A stretch of 60,012 nucleotides of DNA, taken from JAXHUM01 sp034189325 (GTDB lineage Bacteria > Desulfobacterota > DSM-4660 > Desulfatiglandales > Desulfatiglandaceae). A model generated the notes under the pieces. The model saw only the letters and a program-made list of their open reading frames with translations, was not told the origin of the DNA and ran no database searches. The first letter of the stretch is position 1. Each line of letters opens with the position of its first letter. The DNA lies in contig JAXHUM010000070.1 in NCBI GenBank assembly GCA_034189325.1, forward strand, positions 1 to 60,012, read 5' to 3'. Positions 7,901 to 17,033 of this stretch are shown in pieces. The translations under genes were made by a program, and so were the position numbers.

Positions 7901-9076
7901 TCAGAGCTTTAATCCCTTCAATCGTTCCAATGCCTCTTGAAGCCTTTCCCTGTTTTGGGTCAATGCGACCCGGAAGTAACCTTCGCCGGGGTCTCCGAAA
8001 CCGTTTCCAGGCGTCACGACTATACCGGAGTCCTCAAGGAGGCGCGTTGCCATCTTTTCTGACGAGTAGCCTTGAGGGGTTTTGATCCATAGGTAGAAGG
8101 TTGCCCTGGGTGAGTCCACCTCAAAGCCCGCCTCTGTCAAACCCTTTACCATGAGATCCCGACGCCTTTCATACACCTTGGTCATCTCAGCGACACAGGT
8201 CTGGTCGCCGCGGAGGGCCTCTATGCCCGCGATTTGAACGGCCTGAAATACCCCGGAATCAATGTTACTCTTGATGGCGCCGAGTCCCTGTATGGCCGCC
8301 TCATTGCCCACGGCAAAGCCGATTCTCCATCCTGTCATGTTGTAGGTCTTGGACAGGGAATGAAACTCCAGCCCGACCTCTTTGGCGCCCTCAACCTCGA
8401 GGAAGCTGGGGGGTTGGTATCCGTCAAAGGCCATTTCCGTATAGGCGGCGTCATGACAGACGATGATCTTGTGTTTCTGCGCAAACTCCACGACACGACT
8501 GAAAAAGGAAAGGTCCGCTACAGCGGACGTGGGGTTGTTCGGGTAGTTGATGAACATGATCTTTGCTCGGGAAGCTATGTCCACAGGTATGGAATCAAGA
8601 TCAGGCAGGAATCGATTCTCTGCCAAGAGGGGCAGGAAAAAGGACTCTCCGCCGGCAAAGAGCGTGGCAATATGATACACAGGATAGGCCGGTGTCGGTA
8701 CAAGGGCTATATCGTCAAGGTCCACAAATGCCAGGGGAAAATGGGCGATCCCCTCTTTGCTCCCTATCAAGGAAACGGTCTCTCTTGCAGGGTCCAGATC
8801 AACACCGAACCTCTCGCTGTACCACCACGCGACCGTCTCTCTAAAACGATCCATTCCCGAATAGGATGGGTATCTGTGATTGGAGGGATCATCAACAGCC
8901 CCCTTGAGGGCGTCGATAATATGGGGCGGTGTGGGCAGGTCCGGGTCACCGACACCCAGATCAATAATATCCACTCCCCTGGCCATGACCTCGGCCTTTT
9001 TCCTGTCAATTTCTTTGAATAGGTAAGGGGGGAGGTTCTTCAGCCTTTTTGCTTTTTCAAACATCTCCATATCCAC
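7901..9076 (-). CDS. dapL: LL-diaminopimelate aminotransferase
   Basis: A 391-residue class I PLP aminotransferase. It converts tetrahydrodipicolinate directly to LL-diaminopimelate with glutamate as amino donor, replacing the DapD/DapC/DapE acylated route. Evidence: the pyridine-ring segment YPNNPTS, the PLP lysine K243 in SLSKTYNMTGW, the start-region motif GVGDPDLPTP, and the position within lysA-dapF-dapA-dapB. The GTG at 9076 is chosen because it lies 6 bases after AAGGAG. A TTG at 9079 and an ATG at 9070 are alternatives. Other class I aminotransferases are less likely because no dapC, dapD or dapE is present. Confidence 0.88.
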   Translation of the reverse strand: MDMEMFEKAKRLKNLPPYLFKEIDRKKAEVMARGVDIIDLGVGDPDLPTPPHIIDALKGAVDDPSNHRYPSYSGMDRFRETVAWWYSERFGVDLDPARETVSLIGSKEGIAHFPLAFVDLDDIALVPTPAYPVYHIATLFAGGESFFLPLLAENRFLPDLDSIPVDIASRAKIMFINYPNNPTSAVADLSFFSRVVEFAQKHKIIVCHDAAYTEMAFDGYQPPSFLEVEGAKEVGLEFHSLSKTYNMTGWRIGFAVGNEAAIQGLGAIKSNIDSGVFQAVQIAGIEALRGDQTCVAEMTKVYERRRDLMVKGLTEAGFEVDSPRATFYLWIKTPQGYSSEKMATRLLEDSGIVVTPGNGFGDPGEGYFRVALTQNRERLQEALERLKGLKL

Positions 9077-9092
9077 CAATAACTCCTTCGCC

Positions 9093-9890
9093 CTATCTAA
9101 GGCCTAAGACATCTTGCATATCGTACAGTCCTTTAGGTTGATTAATGACCCACAGGGCGGCCTTGACGGCTCCTTTGGCGAAATTGTCTCGATTGTGGGC
9201 CCTGTGGGTCAATTCCAGCCTTTCACCAATACCACCGAACATGACGGTGTGTTCTCCGGTGATGTCTCCTGCTCGCCAGACCTGTATTCCGATCTCCTCG
9301 TCGCTTCTTTCGCCGATGAGGCCCTTACGCCCGTAGACCCCTACCTTTTGGAGGTCCTGTCCCCTGGCGCTCGCCGCTATTTTGGCCAGACCCAGGGCTG
9401 TGCCGCTGGGAGCGTCTTTCTTGAGCCTATGGTGGGCCTCAAGAATCTCGATATCATAATCCTTGCCGAGGATTTCGGCCATCTCTCGTATAATCTTGAA
9501 CATCACGTTCACGCCGACGCTCATATTGGGTGCCATGACACATGGTATCTCTTGAGACAACTCCTGTATCTCCGCAAGGATATCTCCCTCTATTCCCGTT
9601 GTGCCGATCACCATGGCCACGTTCCTGGCGGCGGCCACGCGTATGTTGCTCAGAGTGGACTGGGGGGAGGTGAAGTCGATCACCACATCTCCCTGATCCA
9701 CGATCTCTTCGAGAGAGGCGGTGATTTTGATCCCTGATTCGCCGGCAATGTGACCGGCATCATCCCCGACATTGGGATGGTCCGGATGTTCAAAGGCACC
9801 GGTCAGCGTGATCTCCCGGTTGGATTGGATCATATGGATGAGCCGTTGCCCCATGCGTCCTGCTGCCCCTGCTACAATAGCTCTGATCAT
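9093..9890 (-). CDS. dapB: 4-hydroxy-tetrahydrodipicolinate reductase
   Basis: A 265-residue NAD(P)H-dependent reductase of the diaminopimelate pathway. The nucleotide-binding glycine motif VAGAAGRMGQ is at the N-terminus, and the substrate-binding/catalytic segment EAHHRLKKDAPSGTA is in the second half, with the usual histidine pair and lysine. Length and order are standard. It sits between dapA and dapL, 16 bases before the latter, and is probably expressed from the same transcript. Confidence 0.95.
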   Translation of the reverse strand: MIRAIVAGAAGRMGQRLIHMIQSNREITLTGAFEHPDHPNVGDDAGHIAGESGIKITASLEEIVDQGDVVIDFTSPQSTLSNIRVAAARNVAMVIGTTGIEGDILAEIQELSQEIPCVMAPNMSVGVNVMFKIIREMAEILGKDYDIEILEAHHRLKKDAPSGTALGLAKIAASARGQDLQKVGVYGRKGLIGERSDEEIGIQVWRAGDITGEHTVMFGGIGERLELTHRAHNRDNFAKGAVKAALWVINQPKGLYDMQDVLGLR

Positions 9891-9929
9891 TGTCTTTTCT
9901 CCATCACTCGTTTCATGATCGATCGGGCC

Positions 9930-10802
9930 TTAGAGAAGCCCATAGTCCCTCAGTGCCTTCTTTAATTTTTCAAGGTTGGCCTGCGCCATAGGGCAGAGGG
10001 GCAGTCGCATTTCGTCTTTGATTTTTCCCATCAGGGCCAAAGAGGTCTTGACCGGAATAGGATTCGTCTCATAAAACATGGCCTGACAGAGGGGAAACAG
10101 CTTATAAAACGATTCCTTGGCCCCCTGGACATCACCTTCCTCCCATGCCCTGACCATGGCAGCATTATCTCCCGGTACGATATTGGCGACAACCGAAATG
10201 ACCCCTCTACCCCCAATCGCCAGGACAGGCAGGGTCAAGTTGTCATCGCCGGACAGGAGTGTGAAATCATCTCCTGTCAATCTGATGATCTCAACCATCT
10301 GTCCGAGATTTCCTGATGCCTCCTTGACCGCAACGACCTCGGGCAATTGGGAAAGACGAGCCACTGTCTCGGGGAGCATGTTCACGCTTGTGCGCGTCGG
10401 TACATTGTACAGGACCTGGGGGAGCGGCACTTCCTGGGCAATCGTCTTGAAATGCCAAAACAGCCCTTCCTGTGTCGGCTTGTTGTAGTAAGGGGTCACC
10501 TGCAGGGAGGCATCTGCTCCCGCCTGTTTGGCATGGGCCGTAAGCTCAATGGCCTCTCTGGTGCTGTTTCCCCCTGTCCCTGCAATGACCGGGACTCTCT
10601 TGTTGACCGCATCCACGGCAATATTAATGACCCTCTTGTGCTCTTCAAAATTCAATGTCGCCGATTCGCCGGTTGTGCCGCAGGGCACAATAGCACTTGT
10701 GTTATTTTGTATCTGAAACTCGATCAGCTCACGATAAACCTCTTCATCTATTTCCCCATCTTTGAAAGGGGTCACAATGGCAACGATCGATCCTTTAAAC
10801 AT
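9930..10802 (-). CDS. dapA: 4-hydroxy-tetrahydrodipicolinate synthase
   Basis: A 290-residue TIM-barrel aldolase that condenses pyruvate with aspartate semialdehyde, the first committed step to diaminopimelate and lysine. The N-terminus has the family GSIVAIVTPF strand. GTTGES binds substrate, YNVPTRT carries the active-site tyrosine, and the Schiff-base lysine is in VVAVKEASGN. Length is normal. It follows dapF after a 75-base gap and precedes dapB. Confidence 0.95.
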   Translation of the reverse strand: MFKGSIVAIVTPFKDGEIDEEVYRELIEFQIQNNTSAIVPCGTTGESATLNFEEHKRVINIAVDAVNKRVPVIAGTGGNSTREAIELTAHAKQAGADASLQVTPYYNKPTQEGLFWHFKTIAQEVPLPQVLYNVPTRTSVNMLPETVARLSQLPEVVAVKEASGNLGQMVEIIRLTGDDFTLLSGDDNLTLPVLAIGGRGVISVVANIVPGDNAAMVRAWEEGDVQGAKESFYKLFPLCQAMFYETNPIPVKTSLALMGKIKDEMRLPLCPMAQANLEKLKKALRDYGLL

Positions 10803-10877
10803 GATACTCTCCCATTCAATACGTTGAGAGTCCCTGCTCAGCCCAGATTGAGGAAGGCTCTGACATACCGCGATATC

Positions 10878-11699
10878 TCACAAGGCCTCCTCGTGAAGCA
10901 GACCCTGGTATACGACCGAGGTATCGCCCTCAAGCCAGACTTTTTCAAAGGACTCCCCCTTTTTTTCAAAGTGAATCACCAGTTCTTCTCCACCCCTGGT
11001 CTTTACTCTGACCGGGGAGTCTGACATGCCCCTGACGGATGATATCAGGGCCGAGGCAATGGCCCCTGTCCCACATGCGAGTGTTTCGTCCTCAACCCCC
11101 CTCTCATATGTTCTGACCTCAAGCCGCCCCTTGTCAATATACCTGACAAAATCGGCATTTGTACCGTTGGGAGCAAAAAGGTGATGATACCTGACACGTC
11201 GACCCTCCTCTATTATGGGATGCTCCGAAAGATCGTCGATGCCTATAACCACGTGAGGGACGCCCGTATTGACAAAATCTACGGTCTTCCAACCTTTTCC
11301 CTCATTCATGTCGAGATTCAGTGAAAAACCGGTGGGCCGGGGCATCAGGACTTTTACGGTGCGACCACTGACTTCCGAGGAAATAGGACCTGCCAGGGTG
11401 TCGAAGGTCATGGTGGGGCCGGCAATCCCCTTTAAGAAGGCGAAACGGGAGACACAACGTCCACCGTTACCGCACATCTCAACCTCCGCGCCATCAGGAT
11501 TAAAGAACCGCCATCCAAAATCGAATCGGTCGGAAGGGACCACAAAAATGACGCCGTCCGCGCCCACGGATTCCCTGCGCCTGCATGCGCTTTTGACCAA
11601 TCGTTCCATCTCATGTTCAGGTATCCGACCCTCCCTGTTGTCTATGAGGATAAAGTCGTTTCCACTACCATTCATTTTCCAGAATTCTATTCTGTCCAT
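10878..11699 (-). CDS. dapF: Diaminopimelate epimerase
   Basis: A 273-residue cofactor-independent epimerase converting LL- to meso-diaminopimelate, needed for both lysine and peptidoglycan. The two catalytic cysteines are visible in MCGNGGR (first half) and LACGTGA (second half), and the N-terminal WKMNGSGNDF is characteristic. It starts 6 bases after the lysA stop. In a DapL organism this is the only step left between LL-DAP and meso-DAP. Confidence 0.95.
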   Translation of the reverse strand: MDRIEFWKMNGSGNDFILIDNREGRIPEHEMERLVKSACRRRESVGADGVIFVVPSDRFDFGWRFFNPDGAEVEMCGNGGRCVSRFAFLKGIAGPTMTFDTLAGPISSEVSGRTVKVLMPRPTGFSLNLDMNEGKGWKTVDFVNTGVPHVVIGIDDLSEHPIIEEGRRVRYHHLFAPNGTNADFVRYIDKGRLEVRTYERGVEDETLACGTGAIASALISSVRGMSDSPVRVKTRGGEELVIHFEKKGESFEKVWLEGDTSVVYQGLLHEEAL

Positions 11700-11705
11700 G
11701 AGCCT

Positions 11706-12977
11706 TTAACCGTCCATCAAAAAATCGGGGATCGTTTCTCCCCTGACCAGATCTTGGTGAGTCTCTCTTGCCCGTATAACGTAGAACCGATCATCCTTAA
11801 CCATGACCTCGCATGGCCTCGGCCTTGAATTGTAATTGGAAGACATGGTGAAGCCATAGGCCCCGGCGCTCATGACGGCCATTAATTCGCCCGGTTCGTA
11901 TGATTCGACAATCCTGTCCTTTGCCAGGAAATCGCCTGATTCACAGATCGGCCCGACAATATCGGCCTTGACCTCGTTTCGACCTGAAAGATGGACAGGG
12001 AGGATCGCGTGAAAGGAATTGTATAGGCTTGGACGCATCAGATCGTTCATGGCCGCATCCACGATATAAAATGTCTTGGCCCCCGAGATCTTTGAATACA
12101 CGACCCTCGTGATGAGTATCCCGGCATTGCCTACAATTACCCGTCCCGGTTCAAGGATGAGGGTCATGTCGGTCATCCCTATCTTGTCCTGGAGGGCTTT
12201 TGCGTATTCCGTGGGGTGGGGCGGGGCTTCGTCATCATAGGTGATGCCAAGCCCTCCACCTATGTCGAGATAGTTGATCGGTATACCGGAATTAACGAGC
12301 TGTTCAATCATAGTCATCAGTTTCTCGATCGTATCTACGAATGGACTCACACTGGTCAACTGGGAGCCAATATGACAGGATACTCCGGAGACCATAATGT
12401 TCTTCATGCCCGCGGCAAGGGCATATTGTTCCGGGGCCTCGTTTATGTTGATCCCGAATTTATTCTTTTTGAGGCCGGTGGAAATGTAAGGATGCGTCTT
12501 GGGATCGACATCCGGGTTGACCCTTAAGGCTATAGGGGCCTTCTTTCCGATCCTTCGGGCGATTTCATCAAGCCTTTTCAACTCCTGGGCCGATTCCACA
12601 TTGAACATCAGTATATTGGAGGCAAGGGCGTACTCAAGCTCTTCATCCTGTTTACCCACTCCTGAAAAGACGATCTTTCTCGGATCCACTCCCGCCTGAA
12701 TCGCCCGGTACAGTTCTCCGCCGGAGACAATGTCGAGCCCCCCTCCTTTTCGAGCAAAGAGCCTGAGAATCGACAGGTTGGAATTGGATTTCATGGAAAA
12801 ACAGGTCAGGTGTTTCACAGCGGCAAAGGCTTCATCAAAGGCCAGAAAATGTTTCTCCAGTGTCCGATGGGAGTAGACATAGAGGGGCGTTCCCACCTCC
12901 TGCGCTATGTCTTTGATGGGGATCTCTTCACAGTAGAGGTCGTTTTTTTTGTATTGAAAATAATGCATATTTCTCAA
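11706..12977 (-). CDS. lysA: Diaminopimelate decarboxylase
   Basis: A 423-residue fold-type III PLP enzyme that decarboxylates meso-diaminopimelate to lysine. The PLP lysine lies in FSMKSNSN near residue 54. The segments SGVGKQDEE, STGLKKNKFG, CHIGSQL, the phosphate-binding GGGLGI and the dimer-partner motif ICESGD are all present. The C-terminus has AGAYGFTMSSNYN. It is the first gene of the lysine block, about 28 bases after the LptM-like lipoprotein gene. Confidence 0.95.
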   Translation of the reverse strand: MRNMHYFQYKKNDLYCEEIPIKDIAQEVGTPLYVYSHRTLEKHFLAFDEAFAAVKHLTCFSMKSNSNLSILRLFARKGGGLDIVSGGELYRAIQAGVDPRKIVFSGVGKQDEELEYALASNILMFNVESAQELKRLDEIARRIGKKAPIALRVNPDVDPKTHPYISTGLKKNKFGININEAPEQYALAAGMKNIMVSGVSCHIGSQLTSVSPFVDTIEKLMTMIEQLVNSGIPINYLDIGGGLGITYDDEAPPHPTEYAKALQDKIGMTDMTLILEPGRVIVGNAGILITRVVYSKISGAKTFYIVDAAMNDLMRPSLYNSFHAILPVHLSGRNEVKADIVGPICESGDFLAKDRIVESYEPGELMAVMSAGAYGFTMSSNYNSRPRPCEVMVKDDRFYVIRARETHQDLVRGETIPDFLMDG

Positions 12978-13005
12978 ACCTTATCAATCTTTGATACCAC
13001 AGGTT

Positions 13006-13446
13006 CTAATTGTCAATAGAGAGGATGGCATTGTCGGAGATGGGGCCAACACCCCTGTTTTGCCCCACAAGGCATACGGCGAAGTAGTGAATACCCGCCT
13101 TTTCCGTTCCCGGAAACTTGAGATAAAAGGCGTCTTTTGAAATCACAACCTCTCTGAAGTCCCGGTAATCGCCGAATCTGATCGGGCACCCTTCGCAGGG
13201 TTTGTCATCCGGAAAATAGAGGACGTGATAGACTCTCGCGGCAACGATATCCCCCATCTCCCTTTCCCGGTACGGAATCACCTTGCCCCTGAGGACAATA
13301 AGGCCCTCCTCAATATGTGCCTCCAGACGGTCAACCCTCAGATCCATTGTTTTTTCAGGCAAAAAAGGAGGGGCCTTCCTTCCGCACGACGGGAGACTGA
13401 GGGCAATGACCCCCAGAACAGCTAGGAAGATAGGTTTGAGTCTCAA
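13006..13446 (-). CDS. LptM/YifL-like small lipoprotein
   Basis: A 146-residue lipoprotein. A signal segment ends in a SLPSCGRKAPPFLPE motif, where Cys21 would be lipidated. The CG-R/K-K-x-P pattern directly after the lipobox is typical of the LptM/YifL group, which in E. coli helps oxidative maturation of the LPS translocon. The remaining 120 residues are predicted to form a beta-rich (fibronectin-III-like) domain, longer than E. coli LptM. Its ATG overlaps the argH stop by 4 bases (13443..13446). Placement next to lysA is also seen in Proteobacteria. The function is inferred. Confidence 0.65.
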   Translation of the reverse strand: MRLKPIFLAVLGVIALSLPSCGRKAPPFLPEKTMDLRVDRLEAHIEEGLIVLRGKVIPYREREMGDIVAARVYHVLYFPDDKPCEGCPIRFGDYRDFREVVISKDAFYLKFPGTEKAGIHYFAVCLVGQNRGVGPISDNAILSIDN

Positions 13447-14822
13447 ATCGCCAGCTCCGTCTTGGCCTTTTCCAGGCTCTTCTTAACCATGTCCGGCCCT
13501 GTACCCCCGAAGATGTTTCTCCTTTCAAGGCACCTGATAGGGTCGAGCCAGTCATAGACGTCCTCTTCTATCTCATTTGAAAAAGGCTTCATCTCACTCA
13601 GGGAAAGCAGATGTAATTCCTTTCCCTGATCCGCCGCGGCAAGAACCAGTTCTCCCACTGCTTTGTGGGCCTCACGAAAGGTCACGCCCTTGCCGACCAG
13701 GTAGTCAGCCAGGTCCGTGGCCGTTAAAAAGCCTTTACGAGCGGCCGCGTCAAGCTTTTCAGCATTGAAAGATATCGCGCCCAAGAGAAGGCTCATGACA
13801 TCAAGGCAGATCAGGGCGGTGTCGGTCGCGTCAAAAAGGGCCTCCTTGTCCTCCTGCATGTCCTTATTATAGGACAGGGGAAGCCCCTTCATCGTGGTCA
13901 GCAGCGACATCAGATGCCCATAGACTCGACCTGTCTTACCCCTGATAAGCTCCGGCATATCGGGGTTTTTTTTCTGGGGCATAATACTGCTCCCGGTGCA
14001 AAAGGAATCGGAAATAGTGATGAATCCAAATTCCTGGCTCGACCAGATCACCAATTCCTCCGAGAGTCTGCTCAGGTGCATCATCAGAACGGAAAGGTTG
14101 AATAGAAACTCCAGCACAAAGTCCCTGTCACTCACCGCGTCCATGCTGTTTGCGGAAACAGCCTCAAAGCCCAACTCTCTTGCCACCATATCACGGTCGA
14201 GGTCAAAGGTGGAACCGGCCAGTGCCGCGCTGCCCAAGGGAAGCACGTTGACCCTCTTGAGACTCTGTTCCATACGCTCCCGATCTCTCTTGAGCATCTC
14301 ATAATAGGCGAGGAGGTGATGGGCCAGGAGAACGGGCTGGGCGCGCTGCAAATGGGTGTACCCCGGCATGATCAGATCGATGTTTTCTTCCGCCGCATTC
14401 ACGAGAGCCACTTGGGTCCTGCGTATCAAGCCCATCATGCGGTGAATCGCATCTCTTGTATACATCCTCATATCGAGGGCCACCTGGTCGTTCCGGCTCC
14501 TGCCGGTGTGGAGCCTCTTCGCCGCTTCCCCTATCCTTTGAAAAAGGGCGCTTTCCACAAAGCTGTGTATGTCTTCACAATCCTCGTCCACAGAGATCTT
14601 TCCTTGATCCAGGTCGGATTTTAATTCCTTCAGGCCCTTGACAATTCTGGATGCCTCTTTATCCGAGATGATCTCCTGTTTGGCAAGCATACGACAGTGG
14701 GCTATGCTTCCCTCAATGTCATGGGCATAGAGAAGTCGATCAAAGCTGATGGAAGCGTTAAATCTATTGACGAGGGCATGGGTCTCTTCACGGAAACGCC
14801 CCCCCCAGATCTTCTGAGTCAT
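13443..14822 (-). CDS. argH: Argininosuccinate lyase
   Basis: A 459-residue fumarase/aspartase-superfamily lyase that splits argininosuccinate to arginine and fumarate. The signature GSSIMPQKKNPD is intact. The N-terminus IWGGRF and the segment HTGRSRNDQV are family hallmarks, and the catalytic TxxH region is in GYTHLQRAQP. It lies 12 bases after argG and overlaps the following lipoprotein gene by four bases. Confidence 0.96.
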   Translation of the reverse strand: MTQKIWGGRFREETHALVNRFNASISFDRLLYAHDIEGSIAHCRMLAKQEIISDKEASRIVKGLKELKSDLDQGKISVDEDCEDIHSFVESALFQRIGEAAKRLHTGRSRNDQVALDMRMYTRDAIHRMMGLIRRTQVALVNAAEENIDLIMPGYTHLQRAQPVLLAHHLLAYYEMLKRDRERMEQSLKRVNVLPLGSAALAGSTFDLDRDMVARELGFEAVSANSMDAVSDRDFVLEFLFNLSVLMMHLSRLSEELVIWSSQEFGFITISDSFCTGSSIMPQKKNPDMPELIRGKTGRVYGHLMSLLTTMKGLPLSYNKDMQEDKEALFDATDTALICLDVMSLLLGAISFNAEKLDAAARKGFLTATDLADYLVGKGVTFREAHKAVGELVLAAADQGKELHLLSLSEMKPFSNEIEEDVYDWLDPIRCLERRNIFGGTGPDMVKKSLEKAKTELAI

Positions 14823-14834
14823 AAGAAAGACCTC

Positions 14835-16055
14835 TTAGGATTTATTGCCGGCGTCCTGTTTCAACAGGTGTGCGATCTTGAGACGGAGGCCGTTCAGGCG
14901 AATAAAACCTTCGGCGTCTCCCTGATTGTAGACCTCGTCACCCTCAAAAGTGGCAAAATCAGGGCGGTAGAGTGAGGAATCGGATCTGACCCCGGTAATG
15001 GAACAATTTCCTTTGTATAATTTTAACCTTACGAAACCGCTTACGCTCTTCTGAGTCTCGTCGATCATGGTCTGCAACATTTTGCGCTCAGGCGAAAACC
15101 AATACCCGTAATAAATCATCTCAGCATACCTCGGGATCAGCCCATCCCGGATATGCATCACCTCCCTGTCCAGAGTGATCGATTCCATGGCAATATGAGC
15201 GGCTCTCAGGATGGTTCCTCCAGGCGTCTCATAGACACCCCTCGATTTCATGCCCACGAACCGGTTCTCCACCATATCGATTCTGCCGATTCCGTTTCGT
15301 CCGCCGAGATCGTTCAGATGTGTGAGTATCCCAGCAGGCGACATCGTGACCCCATCCACGGCAACAGGGTTTCCTCCTGAAAATTCGATCTCTATTCGAG
15401 TGGCCTTGTCAGGGGCCTGTTCAGGCGAAATAGAGAGGACAAACATATCTTCAGGCGGTTCCTCCCATGGGTCTTCAAGGACGCCGCCCTCAAAACTGAT
15501 GTGAAGGAGGTTTCTGTCACTGGAATAGGGCTTCTCCTTGGTTACAGGGACCGGGATATTCTTTGATTGCGCGTAACGAATGAGATCTTCTCTTCCACTG
15601 AAATCCCAGACCCTCCAGGGGGCGATAATTTTGAGTGACGGATCCAGAGCCATGTAAGCCAACTCGAACCGTACTTGATCATTACCTTTTCCAGTGGCCC
15701 CATGACTGACGGTATTTGCGCCCACTTTGTGCGCAGCCTTGACCTGGCCTCTGGCAATAAGCGGTCGTGCCAGGGAGGTTCCGAGCAGGTAATTAGATTC
15801 ATATATGGCGTTGGCCCTCAAGGCAGGCCACACAAACTCTCTGGCAAACTCCTCCCTTAAATCTTCCACGATGACTTCGTCGGCACCGGTCTTAACCGCC
15901 TTCTCCTTAATGCCTTCGATCTCTTCACCTTGTCCCAAGTCTGCTGCATAGGCGACGACCGGGCATTGATAGGTCTCCTTCAGCCATGTGAGGATGACAG
16001 AGGTGTCGAGTCCGCCTGAATAGGCCAATACGATTTTGTCAATCTTATGATCCAA
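14835..16055 (-). CDS. argG: Argininosuccinate synthase
   Basis: A 406-residue ligase joining citrulline and aspartate with ATP. The PP-loop AYSGGLDTS is at residues 10-18, and the substrate motifs GATGKGNDQVRFE and the aspartate/citrulline-binding LGGRNGIGRID follow. Length is typical. It is located between argF and argH. Confidence 0.96.
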   Translation of the reverse strand: MDHKIDKIVLAYSGGLDTSVILTWLKETYQCPVVAYAADLGQGEEIEGIKEKAVKTGADEVIVEDLREEFAREFVWPALRANAIYESNYLLGTSLARPLIARGQVKAAHKVGANTVSHGATGKGNDQVRFELAYMALDPSLKIIAPWRVWDFSGREDLIRYAQSKNIPVPVTKEKPYSSDRNLLHISFEGGVLEDPWEEPPEDMFVLSISPEQAPDKATRIEIEFSGGNPVAVDGVTMSPAGILTHLNDLGGRNGIGRIDMVENRFVGMKSRGVYETPGGTILRAAHIAMESITLDREVMHIRDGLIPRYAEMIYYGYWFSPERKMLQTMIDETQKSVSGFVRLKLYKGNCSITGVRSDSSLYRPDFATFEGDEVYNQGDAEGFIRLNGLRLKIAHLLKQDAGNKS

Positions 16056-16088
16056 AATGGGTCTCCTTGGTTTCAGCTTTTCTGACCC

Positions 16089-16988
16089 CTATCGGGGCAA
16101 CAACATTGTTTCTAGAAGCGCCTTGTGAAGGTGCATCTTGTTTTCCGTCTGATCAAAGACGACGGAATGTGGCCCTTCGAGGACTTCGTCGGTGATCTCT
16201 TCTCCCCTATGGGCAGGCAGGCAGTGCATCACAAGGGCGTCCGGTTTTGCACTTTTTAGAAGTGATTGGTTGATCTGAAAACCCTGGAAGTCAGAAACCC
16301 TTTGAGTCTGTTCTTCGTCCTGACCCATACTGGTCCAGACATCGGTATTAATGATATCTACGTCATGGACAGCCATTAGAGGGTCTTCCTGTAGGGTGAT
16401 GTTTTTCCCTGCTCCAGCCATCACTTTCGGGTCTGGATGATAGCCCGAAGGGCAGGCAAGGGCCAGGTCAAATCCGACGATCCTGGCGGCGTTGATCCAG
16501 GAATGAGCAACATTGTTTCCATCACCTATCCAGGCTATTTTGACCTTGTCAAGATCACCCTTCTTCTCCTTCACGGTCATGAGATCACTAAGGATCTGGC
16601 AAGGATGGTATTGGTCTGTCAAGGCATTGATAACAGGGATGTCGGCCCAATGGGCCATCTCTTCCACCATGTCCTGTGAATAGGTCCTGACGGCCAAAAT
16701 GTCAAGATAACGGGATAAAACCCGGGCCGTGTCTTTGATAGGCTCATTTCTGGATATCTGCGTATCACCAGGGGTGAGAAAAAGGGTTTGACCGCCAAGA
16801 TGAAACATGGCCGTCTCAAAAGAGATCCTTGTGCGAGTTGAGGCCTTGTCGAAGATCAGGCCTAGGGTATACCCAACAAGACTTCTGTTGCTATTTCTGG
16901 ATGCCTTTTTGATCTCGATGGCCCTTGCGATCACCGCCAGGATCTCTGATTTTGTCAAGTCTTGAAGCGTCAAAAGGTCTTTTTTCAT
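16089..16988 (-). CDS. argF: Ornithine carbamoyltransferase
   Basis: A 299-residue transferase forming citrulline from ornithine and carbamoyl phosphate. The carbamoyl-phosphate loop is KASTRTRISF (STRT), the ornithine-site motif is SMGQDEE, and the HCLPAHRGEEI segment holds the active-site cysteine. HPCQILSD is also intact. It follows argD after 45 bases and precedes argG. Confidence 0.95.
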   Translation of the reverse strand: MKKDLLTLQDLTKSEILAVIARAIEIKKASRNSNRSLVGYTLGLIFDKASTRTRISFETAMFHLGGQTLFLTPGDTQISRNEPIKDTARVLSRYLDILAVRTYSQDMVEEMAHWADIPVINALTDQYHPCQILSDLMTVKEKKGDLDKVKIAWIGDGNNVAHSWINAARIVGFDLALACPSGYHPDPKVMAGAGKNITLQEDPLMAVHDVDIINTDVWTSMGQDEEQTQRVSDFQGFQINQSLLKSAKPDALVMHCLPAHRGEEITDEVLEGPHSVVFDQTENKMHLHKALLETMLLPR

Positions 16989-17033
16989 GAGACGGAAACC
17001 TTGAAAAAAATTACCACCAAAGGCCCAAACAAC

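Noticed and set aside
8234..9022. 262-codon plus-strand frame opposite dapL
   Set aside because: It is antisense to a highly conserved aminotransferase and its translation shows no domain. It is a shadow of the dapL codon pattern.
9114..9737. Long plus-strand frame opposite dapB
   Set aside because: Antisense to dapB with no domain or ribosome binding site; the coding strand is clear from the DapB motifs.
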